64,000 nt of DNA. Origin: Lineus longissimus. Taxonomy: Eukaryota; Nemertea; Pilidiophora; Heteronemertea; Lineidae. Positions 22,870 to 35,500 of this stretch are shown one piece after another. Below the pieces are notes generated by a model. That model did not search any database. It saw nothing but the letters and a program-made list of their open reading frames with translations, and had not been told where the DNA came from. The first letter of the stretch is position 1; each line of letters opens with the position of its first letter. Both the position numbers and the translations under genes were made by a program. The stretch is taken from the NCBI RefSeq assembly GCF_910592395.1, contig NC_088314.1:7006001-7070000 (forward strand), in the 5' to 3' direction.

Positions 22870-25800
22870 GTGTGATGCGTAATAATATTCCAGATTGGTG
22901 CTACTATTTTATCATCATTCATACTGTGTATACACAAGGAACAGATAAAACATGTAAATGGATTTTAGTGGGTGATGCGGTATTAAAGCCGCCAAAAGAG
23001 TGTACGAATTCTGGCCAACGCAATGGCGACAGTTAAGTAAAAGAGTACAATCGACTGAGCAGGCCATGAAGGCTGTGGTCACGGTGGTTTTTTGGTGACT
23101 CTTCTAATTTTTTTGGGGGGGGGGGCATTTGTCCCTCTCGTCCCCTCTAGCAACGGCCATGCTTTATAGTTAGCGGTTTCTTAATGCTTTTCAAACCGGG
23201 GCAGGATTATCATAAGGGTACATAAACTGATGACTAGCAGATTGGTAGTCACACTGAATGCATAATATCGTTAGCCTCATAGCATAATTCCCTAACTCAT
23301 ATTAATTTTGAAGGTTTTGAGAAAAATTAAAGAACCATTTTTTTAGACAACGCTTAGGAAATTTTAATTCGAACTTTAACAAAAACTTATTACAGATGTC
23401 TCAACATTTTTAAAACCATCAAATAAGTAAACAATGCTTGAATAACACAGAAAAGTGACATAGACATAAAATTTTCACATTTTGGCCAAAATATGACTTA
23501 GGCAATTATGCGATGAGGCTAACGATATTACTGATACTCAATCGTAGCGAGCCTTGATACTTGGTCACTGTACTCACATTCAAGCACTGATGCTGGCCGA
23601 ATGGGTTCTACTGTTTGACTGGATAATGAATATGGTGCTAAAATGTTTAATTATTTGCTCATTGTTTGATCATTTCATGTAAATATTAAGATATGTACAG
23701 ACTAACTCTTTAAAATCATAGATTAAGAGAGCTTGCTCTTATGAATGGTCGTGTGGCCAATTAGGCCTTACCAGTGGTCCAGTGTGGACTTATAACTACT
23801 CTGTATGTCACCCAAATCAGCAAGTGATGTGGATTCGAGGAAGCTATTCGAGGAAGTAAGCTACACGTCCATAACATGAAGTTCCACTTGAGATTTACAG
23901 GGCAACTTGCTTTTTTGCTTTGCAAAGTGTTGGGTACACTGTTTAAAATATTTCAGAATGAAATATTCAAGTCTTCTGGCTAACCGGCTAATCATCATGA
24001 CACTCGCCAGTCCGTGCCGGCTTAGAGAGATTTCAGATTAGCGCTTCCAAGGTGCTTGTCATTATACTTGTAAATATTCATTATACTGAAAGAAACAAGA
24101 GCACTATTTTGTACATTCGATTAAACATTTTCAAATAAAATTTGAAACATTGCATATATTCCTTGAAGTTTCGTCATTTTCTTCTGGTTACAGGGAAACC
24201 GATGATGACTAGGTTACTGGTGAAATAACGTCCATGGTTAGGTTGCCAAAACTAGTGACAAGGAAACGAAAATCAAATAATAAGCCAGTATTTCAATAGA
24301 AGGCCAAAGGCATTCGTCTGCCCTTGACGTCGTTGCCAGCATGGCTGACGAAATTTCCTAATCATCTGGCTGACCAATGACCTTCCGGTCACCAATGATC
24401 TAGTTCATGTATATACCGACTTCCGAACATCGACTCGCGACGTCTCAACGAAATGCACACTGTATCTTTATACTTGTTTCTATGGTAACCGGGGAAGTGA
24501 GATCTATATCTTTTAGTCTGAGGAACAGATAGAATATAATCGGATTGCATCGGGGCAAGACAGGCCACTGAATAGACGCTACCGCAGGTGGGCGTACGAG
24601 TGTGGGCGTCAGTTCGGCACGAGTCCAGTGAAGACTAACGCCTACTACATAACGCCAACAATATTCAGACTGGAACAATTCTCCAAGCAGGCGAAGGATA
24701 TCCATCCGCCAGTTCCGTGGATATCCCCTTTTCAAAAAGCCTGTTTCCGTTAGGTTAATGAAGAAGTAATGTCTATGTCACGCCACTTCCTCGATTGTCT
24801 GTCTCTACATGTAAGTCTTTGGCGGGGCTGTTTCCGCTAGAGATTCTTAGGCGGGGCTGTTTCTGCCAGAGCAATATCTTATGAAGTGCATTTTCCAAGC
24901 AGAGCAAAGGAAATTCTCTCTGCCAACACAAATACCTATTACATCGTCAGGTCCCGGATGTGGCGTACAGGCGCGTGATGAAATCTCTGAATTAACAGAT
25001 CGATAGCGATTGATCAGCCTCACAAATTCGAGAGAAAACACACCCTGACAGGTTTCCCGACTGGCCACTGAAAAGTTCTGAACTGTGTAAAAGGTACAGT
25101 AAAAGGACGCCGAAATATCTTGAGTGTAGAAATATTATTTTATTGATTACCGGGTACATTGTAAGCGAATATTTACAATTTTACAACTTTTTTACCTTAA
25201 AACTGTACGCACCAATTTATGTAGACAGTAGGGCAAGCCCCCCCCCCCCACGATGCTTCAACAAAACAATCATAACATCTTTATTTGTGTAACCCCCCCC
25301 CCCCCCGCTTTCATGTTTGATCTTTTAGCGCCCGCAATAGAAGAAAGAAAATAATTACTAGTTAAATCAATTAGCTCCAAACTTCCCCTTTTTTTATTGC
25401 CTTGAAATAATCTACGGAAAATTTCTTTTGCGAATATTTCGTCATGATTAGTGAGGCAGCCGTAATACTTTAGCACCATGGTATCAAGTTCAAAATAAAT
25501 ATTCTGACACTTTTATCAAATATTTGACAATGTTTTATTTACAATGTAGGCATAAGGACTTCTGCATAGTTATACTGTATACATGTATCTCGGATGCTGA
25601 TTCGTGTAGTGTTCATTTAGTGCTTCGGTAGCAAATCCCCTTCTGATACACAATTCATATGAGACGAAGCTGCACTGAGTTGAGGTGAAGGTGAAAATAT
25701 TCATTTTTAATTGTAAAAATGTATGATGTATGCGTACATGTACATGTACAGTAATGCATATCAGAGGTTAACTTTGAATCTTTTGAAAGAATGTTAAGCT

Positions 25801-26098
25801 TGCTCTCGGGAACAGCGCTGCTTTACTCACTAACTAAGCAATATTTGTAGAAAGTAATCGTACATATTAACAACCAACAACTTCCAAAATGTAGACCTAC
25901 TCGAACTGTAAATCGATAAAAATACATGTATAACTGTAATCCAGAAAATTTCTTTAAAAAAACACATTGACATTATTTATTTTGGAAGACTACGAAGATG
26001 TTCTGGTTTTTTCACGAATTTCGCAAGTTAATTTTCGCGAATCTTAGCGAACATATCCAAACTGGCAGTCGGTTTGGATTCAATGAATAGAGCACCAT

Positions 26099-26104
26099 TT
26101 TATT
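26099..26104 (-). promoter_or_regulatory. Candidate polyadenylation signal of DSL gene B
   Basis: TTTATT on the plus strand (AATAAA on the minus strand), about 360 bases past the gene B stop at 26462. It would place all three diverged copies of the terminal-exon segment inside the transcript. Confidence 0.3.
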
Positions 26105-26167
26105 TATCCACATATATCGTCTTTAAAAAATATTGCACAATTGTCTTAGGACTATATACACCATAAA

Positions 26168-26551
26168 CGTCATCAATATTAGCGCTTTTCATAATCGATA
26201 GAGGGGTATTCAATTCGGTCTTTGGAATCAACTTTCCCTTCTCCAATGTTTGCGTAATTGTAAGCGATCGACATAAAAAAATGCATAAAACGTCATGAAA
26301 CATCAATTTAAGCGCTTTTCATCAATGATTTGGTCGTTGAAGATTCAATGTCTCCTGGAGCTGATGGTGGTCGACACCTGACTGTCGTCAATACAACCAA
26401 TAAGTCGTCGTCAAATAACCTGTAACCGATGTAAAAAAACAAAAAACAAACGTCATCAATCTTAGCACTCTTCATCATCGATTCGCTCATATAATGATTC
26501 AACATCGCCCTCCCGTGCTGTGCTCGTTGTCGACGGTTGACTCTCCTGATC
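26168..26551 (-). repeat. Three diverged copies of the DSL B terminal coding segment
   Basis: The end of the last coding exon (26452-26551) recurs in the 3' flank at 26291-26390 (long match, including the GTCGAC-containing part) and more briefly at 26168-26225. The shared core on the minus strand is ATYRATGAAAAGYGCTWA followed by ATTGATG. The extra copies are out of frame or stopped relative to the real C-terminus. Confidence 0.55.
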
Positions 26552-29500
26552 GAAATAGATGGCGTTGCCGAAGGCCTGGGTGGCATTATGCTCGGCCGTG
26601 CTGTATTTTCTGGGTGGAAGGGGTGGAACGTCCTCCTCTATCGAGTCGTATGTCTCGACCTCTTCTGATGTGTCTTCATGGCGCTCCTCTAGCTGCTCCT
26701 CTGACTGCTTACGTCTGAAATGAACCAGATAGATTTTTGAGTCCACTGCGCGCGCGAACCAATGACACGAAAGTCGAATGTTCGTGTCCCGTGGGTGTAT
26801 AGCGCTGTACGCTTCTACACAGACGTTATGTAGGTCCAATGTGATGTTAGTGAACCACAGTCCGATCATGCCAGTTCACAGTGAAATACACTTTCTTTTA
26901 ATTCGTACGATGAAATGACTAAATCATAATTACCTCCGCCGCCGCCGACTTATAAAAACGCCAACAATCACCAAAATAATCAACACTGATCCACCAACAG
27001 CAGAAAAAAGGAGAGCCCAGTTCTTTTCAAACCAGGTCTGAAACAACAAAAAACATTGTCTTGACTCTGCTACATTCATTTTCCCTGTTTTAGATATCAC
27101 CTTAAAATCGCTTCCTTTAAATTTCACTTAAGTACCTACAAGTAGTTTGGTTCTGGCGAGGACAATAGAAGGACAGGATGATGGCTCTCTACGTCCATAC
27201 AAATTGCTTTTTGTAAACAAAGTCTGCGGAAAGATGCACATTGCATCAACAAACCTTATCATGTTCAGTCGTGATGGCGGCTACCCGAACTGCTTTGCAT
27301 TCCTTTCCTTGATATTTATCGTAAGGAAAATCCGTCTTGAGCGACCTGCCGACGTGACGCATGACGAATTTGATTTCGTCAGGCGTCAGATCTGTTGGAT
27401 CATACTTTATACCGATGTATAGTTCCGTAACAGGACTGCAAATTAAGGAGAAAGCAGTTTTTGTAATGAACATGCCCCAACTTTGATCGTAATAATTCGA
27501 GATGGGGCTAAGAAGAAGAAGGTCACGCCAAAGTAGCTGTGACTGTGGTCTTATATTGCACAGTAAATTAATTCGATGTAGAAGCGAATTGCGTAGCTCT
27601 TGTTTTACCCTTTTTCTCCATGACATTCTTGTACATCGATACCAAAGTGCATGGTCTTGACATCCATCAACTCTGTCTCCATTATCTTGGCCATTAACCA
27701 ATCTTTTATGATCTTCAGGTCTGAATCGTTGAGTCTACCATTTACCATCACCGACATTGCAAACATATCTAACAAAAAAAGAAGAAATGTCAACTCTTAT
27801 GTTACACCATTTATACTAGATAGCCCCCCCCCCCTCCACTTCGAGATGCATTGGCAGTACTGCTAACCCAAATATTACTGTAGCCCCCAGTTATGGGGCA
27901 CGGCTTAACCCGCCTGCCGCATAGAGGAATTCCTTTAAGGCCGAATGGTTGGCGCCTTGTCTCCAACAGAGGCAGCGTTGAGCGCGGTCATCAATTGGAT
28001 GGGTGACCGGCGCGTACGGGATTGCCCATGGTAAATGCAACGTGAAATAGAAGATAGCAAAATTGCAAACTCCATGCAACATGGAGCATTTTCGACTACT
28101 CCCGATTTTGTGAAGATTTAACTTCACGTACATGTTCGCATACCTCTTCCATCTATGGTAGCCGTGGGAATAGTCTTTTGTGTAGTAATCCTGACCGTCG
28201 TAGGGGGCGCTGTGCTCCGTATTGTCGTTTCAACAGTAGTCGTTGTGGTGGTCGTTGGTACGTAAACATCTTCACAATCATACCCAATGAAACCGTCCAA
28301 GCAATCACAGGAATAGTTTTGAGAGTGAGTTTTGTTCAGGTTGATACAGGTTCCGTTGTTTTGACAAGGGGAATATGTACAAGGCATAATCTCGGTTTGG
28401 CAATTTGTACCAGTATAACCAGAGTCACACAGGCATTCGTAGCTGTCCACCCCATCCACACACACTCCTCCATTTCGGCATGGGTCGCTGCCACATTCGT
28501 TGAAGTCTCCTTCGCAGTGGTTTCCTACAAAAAGAATCGTGCCCAGATTCTTGAGTAACAATATGATGGCAACTACTGTAATGAGTTACTCAAGTGCCTA
28601 CATTTAAAGAAGCAGCCAAATCTGCAATTGATACCATAAAACCACATCCTAATATGTAAAGTCAAGAACTTAGTGAGCCCCCCTTTAGGTCGGGGGAGCT
28701 CCCCCGAACCCCCCTACGAGCATATGTTAAGTGCAAGCTCTAGCAACTACAGCTGTTACAATGGGGGGACACCCCCAAAACCCCCCTCCGTCGACATAGG
28801 TTTTTACCAGTGCGTTGGGGGGAAGCTCCCCCCAAACCCCCCCCCCCCGGTGGACGGTCAACTAGCCCTTCTGTGTCATACTGCTGGAGGGGGGGGGTGC
28901 GATGGGACCATCCATATAGTTCCTTCCGACACATTTTTGTTTTGGTAATGTAATACATTGTGATTGACCTTATTCACGGGAATCGGGCGTTTCCAGTGAT
29001 ATACGACACAAATGGGTTGTCCTCATGCATTCACTTTCGAAACGCATTTTAAAATAGATGTTACGTCCTGTTAATGGGGCACGTCATCATCGCGTACATT
29101 TGGGAAAAACTCCCTAACGAGACCGGAGCAGACGGCTGAAAGTAGTTTAATTATTGGCCGCTAGGGTACAGAATGTACGTCGCTCACCCGAATTTTTCAC
29201 GCAACTATAGCTAAATAGAGCTAGTTCTAGTTTGTGATTCAATTTGATACTTCAGATTTGGGCAGTAGACCAATATAACTTAGTCGTCAGTGTGGTTTTA
29301 AGCTGGAAAAACGTATTTGTTTTTCTTAAAGTGCCTTTTTTGGACTGGTGTGTGCGATTGTTTTGTTTTTATGTCACGTGACCTCGATCATGTCGACACA
29401 AAATTGAAATAAACCACCCTTTTCTGTCATTATTTAGGACGGATATTTCTCTGATAAAAATATTAATATAATTGGCCAATTTCTTAGGCATATGATGTAG

Positions 29501-32500
29501 CGAATTCCCATGAAGATTTAAATTAATTTAAATTAATTTCAATCAATGAAATAGCAACCACCACCGGAAGATCGCGGAGAAATCGGTAAACTCAACGGAG
29601 TTAATTCAGAAAAATACCAAAAAAAATTGTTTGTAGGATATACAATCAATAGTTACTCTCTTTATTTCTCATCATTCATTTACATTATCTACTCCCGCAC
29701 ACACGTGTATCTTAAGAGCCCCTCCTAAAGGGGGGCTTATCAAGCATCTGATCCGACCTGATAGTGAATAAAACGCAATTTCAGAAGACCATGTTATGAA
29801 CTGATTCTCTACGAAAACGATTCTGATTAGGCAACGACTGTTTTGAAACATTTCCCCACCTTTTAGGAGCTTTTTGCGTTTCGTTGAGACCTCGGCCTCC
29901 AGGTATAAATACAACGCAAGTTACTGTACAGGAATCTTCAGCGACGAAGCGTCTTAAACGTTCCAAGACGACTCCGTTAGGACATTGTTGACTTACCAAG
30001 GAAACCACGAGGACAGATGCAGTGGTATGAATTGTGCTTGTCTTCACATAGGCCCCCATTAAGACAAGGAGAACTACCGCACTCGTCGATGGGGATGTTG
30101 CAATCTTCTCCGGTCCAACCTGAGAAAGAAACAGCAAGGCGTTTAAAATAAGGACGGGGATCGAGTACAAATGGCCGATCACAATCCAAGATGGCAGTTA
30201 ACTCAAAATAGTGATACACCTCAGAGCAGAGATTGTCTCTGTGACGGAGCCATGGGGCCAAAACATGCACTAAAATATGAAGCCCCTCTACTAAAAAATT
30301 TCTCGGCATCACCGCTTACCTGCAATGCATATCTTTTCTCCAGTTTCGATATTGCATTTAAAATGTCCCGATTCGTCGTCTCGATCTGAGCAATAGATGG
30401 TGCATGCATCGCCATAGTAGTAAGGGTCACAAAATACTTTCACCCAAAACTTGAGCCTGAAGAAAAAATGTCAACAGCAGGGCTGAAATATATATATGTG
30501 TCTTATGAGCGATTCATCGAATAAAGATGTTTCTATACGGTCGCATGTACGAATGTTGGTCTGTAAAACGCAAGACTGCAGAAAAAGAGAAAATAGACAC
30601 CCCATCGTATAATGTGAATCGGCAGCCATCTTGGAAAATGGGTGACCCGTTTTCAAATATGCATGATACCTACGTTGTTCGATGTCTGACAACATATTCC
30701 GTTGCCGCCGCGTGATGAAACGACTTCGCCGCTCGAACCGATATCACCCGCGCGAGATCGTCCACGTGATCTGGCGGACCAACCGGATCGTAGTCGACGA
30801 TGCGCACCTTCAGCTTTACTGAGCCCTGTAAAGGTAAGAAAGTAAATTTAAATAAAAATTGAATATAGAATTCAGCATCAATACCTCAGCGTACACACTG
30901 TATTTCTAACGAGGGTACCCGCCGATGAAATAAGACAAGGCAATACCTCACCAAATATAATCACGCCGGGGTACCCGCCCATAGAATGTCAATTACCCAG
31001 AAATTCAGCGCGAGAGGGTACATTTTTTCACTCTGTATCTATCTATACATGTCTATGTAGAATAAACATATACATGTACATGTACATGTACATGTAAATC
31101 ACAAACCAAAGAAAAATCACCTACCGGCCACATCGGAAACTTATAGACCATTGGGTTCCGTTCCTTTCCGAACCAGGTACCAAAAGTGATGTAATTCCTA
31201 TCATGGACTCGATCTGTTTGGATCTTACCATTTGGACAATAATATGGATCAGAAGACCTATAAAGAAGAGTCATCTGAATAAAGAATCTGAATTACGAAT
31301 GCGTTTTACAGATAGGACGATTATGTAGCGAAGGCCATCTTAACTTTTACAATCAAAACGTCAAGGTGGGCATCGCTCGGTCTAAACGATGGCTTTGGGA
31401 TGTACTACCCAGATGCGATCCACTCAACAGTGGGCATGGGTTGGTACCTTTTCGTTTGAAGATGACAATTGTTTTGTCTTTAGACGGAAAAGATGTGTTT
31501 AAATACGTGTGATTGCAATAGCCTGGCGTGCGAGAATTGCAAGAGTTAAATCGTCTTCCCGACGTGGTCCTTGATAATTGTTTACTGTTGACATTCCTCG
31601 GTCTTGGCATTCTAAATAGGTTTGAAAGACGCTTCTGGTTCCAAAAATGCCAAGAAAAACGCCAGTGTAATGTAGCACTCAGACATGTCAGGCTTGGTTT
31701 GCCCTGGTTTATAAACGCCAGCCACTACACCTTCCATGGCCCAACTAAGCTCAAAGTTCAGCCTGACCATTCTTTTTTGGCAAACAATTCCGCCAGAAAC
31801 CTCTCGTTATTCTTTATGGGTTCCTAAAAAACATTGGCCTAAATGTGTTACTTTTAGTGTATGCTACTCGATATTGACATTCTCTTCGTCTGGCATTATG
31901 ACCACCCCGAGTGGGTCCAAAAGTCGCATTCTCTGAATTGTACATATAATATCATAAACATTATGGCAATATTCTAATGCATTTGCACTTTCAGACCATA
32001 TATTAGTGTAAAATGTAACATAGATTACAAAAACTATGTGAGAATGATGTAAAATCTCGCTTCGCACTGAGTGGAACAAAATTTGAACTGGATGGACTAT
32101 CATTCAGCTTCCCAAAGAAAACTATGGAAGTATCGATTTGGTTCAGCATACGATCTAGCAACGGGTCGTCTGGTTTTTCACATCACGCCTTCCTGGAGGA
32201 AAGTCATACATATAAATAAAACCCCTTGTCTTCCTGGAGGAAAGTCATCCATATAAATAAAACCCCTTGTCTACTTCCTGTTGACGTAATTTCAAGTTTT
32301 ATCTAATACATGTAATCAACATATCCTGCATTAATTGGTCATGTGGCAGCTTATTCAAGATTGTTGACGGAAATTAAGTAAAGGATCAGAACGTGCCACA
32401 TGCACTCGTGGTTATCTTGACATCGATAAGCTGCCAAAACTTCAATGGATCATTTAATTCCGAAAATATGTCAATTTTGAACGATGGGTGTTTAAAATTT

Positions 32501-35500
32501 CTTTTTCGTGCAGTACTCAGAAACTGTCTCAGATCGGCGTAACTGGAGTCATTCGCCAATTCTACGTGGCAGTTAAATGCGTCCATAGATTCATTTACAA
32601 TACATATGATATTATTTACGTGGGCACCAATGATAACTTATTATCATAATGCTCATCATAATAGTGTCCCAATATGCAATTACATGCATACAATTTTATG
32701 TAATTTGCTCTGTAATTATGCAAAATATTTTGAAACTATTGCTGAAAATTGACCGATTTAACATTACGGTAATCATACCGGATTTGACCCCGAACATTGA
32801 CATCTAGCGATATGTGACTTTCGCATCATATTGTCTGACAATGAGAGTACACGCTAACAATTTAAAGCAATCTTTATTAGACTTCCATATTGTACCAGTT
32901 TCTAGTGTGTCGGTCTTCAATAAAATGATTTTAGTCCACAGCAGTCGAGTTGATTGATCACTGTCCCTGTATTGAAAAGTCAGTTTCTTTAGCTGTGGAA
33001 ACACTGAAATGCGGGGAGCGGCAACCACTGATATAACACCGGATGTTGATCATGCTGGCACATGTTGTTTTCAATATACTCCGCCTCTCGATATTTAAAA
33101 CATTTCAAATATCTGTAGGCGACGTAGGAGTAAAAAAGCCTGATCTCAGGATGAAGTTGATCGGCGTTCACTGTAACGAACTTTTGTCTTGTTGGAGCTT
33201 ATTCACTTGTTGGGTAAGCCTAGAAAGGGTTAAAATCAGTTTCAGTTTCGCCTAATGTAATGCAAAATGTGGAAATGACATAAGTACCGCATTCTATTAG
33301 TAATTAGTTCGTGATAATTACAATTGTCCAATCGCTATCTGTCAGACAATCATAAACGCTAATTACACCCACATTGATATGCACAGCGAACGTACTTCTG
33401 AGACCTATTTCTGAATTGGGTGTGTCACAATGTATACAGTGCACTGTTGCTGCTTATTATGTATAATGTTTACAATATAGGGTGGTAGCCATTTTATTTT
33501 ACTGGTACACACTTAGAATTTTTTGGCACAGAATTTTACATATTATTTCCTAAGTATTGAACTGCCATCACATCATCAATAATGTCATGACTATCATTGC
33601 TGTAAAAGATAAAATCGTTGATTTGCAAGGACCGAGAAAAGAGCGCTGGCTCCAGATTTCCTCACGATGGTGAATGATGATTGGGGATGAAAATTGAAGA
33701 TGATATCGTCGTAAGGTAACGATTCGATGGATACATGTATTTTCCGGGAAATAAAATAAAGCTTCCATCCATTTACAGTGGCCCAGTTGCCAAGATTGAT
33801 TTTCAAAACATTATTTGTTGGTAATTGGATAATCATGTGACCTAGTTCAACAACTTCGAAAATGAGGCCGTGTATTTATTTGCGCTTGTATAGTTTTTAG
33901 CTTCTGTGTGCAAATAAGCACCACTCAAAATGACGTCAATTCCTCTTCATCGCCGATTTTCATAGCGATTGTTAAAGGGATGCGCTTGCCGACAGGGCTG
34001 ACCTATCTGCTGATAGGGCTGACCTTTTATTATGCTCTGGCGATTGAGCATGGGGATTGGTGGGACGGCCTAAACGTCATTCGCAGAGGATGCCAGTTTG
34101 TCTGAAAAAGACGGATAATTCACATGAAATATCATTCAATTACTTGCCTGCTATACGAGTGGTCCAGGCAGACGGTAAACTTGTGATCACATGCACTAAA
34201 ACAGAAAATGGACTTTCCATCACAACAATGGCCGTTCGACCCTTTCCCGCCAGGGTTGTTGTACGTCAGGAACCGGATCTGCATAGTGGCGCCACCATCG
34301 CTGAGCTGAAAAGATAGAGTTGGCGTTTTTGCAGTTAGAATACACCTTTAACGCTGAAAGTAATTGCTTCTCAAGCGGATGGCCTTACACAATCATAAAA
34401 AAGGGCGAACCAGGGCACTGATTTCCTAACCAATGGCATGATTATTGGTCCTGTCCGGTCATGCCGGTGGCGACTCAGAAGCGCCGACTGACGGTGTCCC
34501 CCACTCTGATACAGACAATGGTGCTTTCGAGCATGTGCAATATTGTACTTGGCGGCAAAAATATTACGTAATAATGTTCCAGCCCCCCTTTAAAACTGTT
34601 AAACAATGCGTTTTATCCTACGATTAGGTAATACATACACTTGGTTTGCTGCCAAAGAGCGACTGTGCCCATGCACCTGACCATTTACAAACGATTCTTT
34701 CGAATTAGGTTCATTTGTAGCGAATTTGCCACGAATTATGACAATTATGGTAAAAAGACGGCGACTGTTCTGATTGGAGTAATTGGCTCCTGCCAACACT
34801 TAGTTGCCGTCACGCGTACAAAAAATGGTAGATGCAAAGTCAAGTTCTGGAAACTTTTCTTTGGCGCGAAAAATGAATTATCGGTTTGTGTACGGCACTG
34901 TTTCCTCTCAAAGGTAACCATGTATTTTTGACGGGTAAACCGATACACTTGTCCAAGTGATTTCCCAGGTTCAGACTCTCTGAACACATGTGGAAAGTGA
35001 ATGTTTTCTTTTGACATGTTTTACAAGGCTCCACCTTACCTTATGTCAATAGAAGGTGTTTATGAATAACACGGATTCGATTTCCATTGTTAGAGATTTC
35101 ATATCGATGGTATCAAATATTTATGCAAGTATTGTTTCCATGCGATATTTTCTCGCCTACTGTAAGGCGATTAAAATATTACATATAGTGTAACAGTCAC
35201 ACATGCATGTATGCTGATTTCTACTGAGTGCTCTACCAATGATTTTCACTTTTTGTTTGCCAAGCAATTTTGCGAATTCTAAAGTGCAATGTCCAATGCC
35301 GCTTGATGATTTTTTTCAATCTTGTTTGGTCTTGCTTTCGAGTGAAATGAACCCTGCACGACCAGATGCCAAAAACAATAAGCCTACATTTCATGGTCTG
35401 CCAGTAAAACATGACTTCTTTTGAAAAACGTTGGCGGAGTAAATCCTGGCTTCAAGGAGTTGCATGTTGTGTCAATTACCCTGGCTCAACAAGGTGATGT

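Larger units (their letters stand above)
22573..26461. other. Region between the two convergent DSL genes
   Basis: This stretch holds the 3' UTRs of both genes and about 3 kb of AT-rich sequence. Long mononucleotide tracts occur near 23118 (G), 25241 and 25294 (C). No complete gene is seen. A short exon-like segment at 24752-24799 is listed under findings. Confidence 0.45.

Noticed and set aside
28178-28558. 126-codon plus-strand ORF
   Set aside because: It is antisense to the EGF/Thr-stalk exon of DSL gene B, which has splice sites, phase and domain support.
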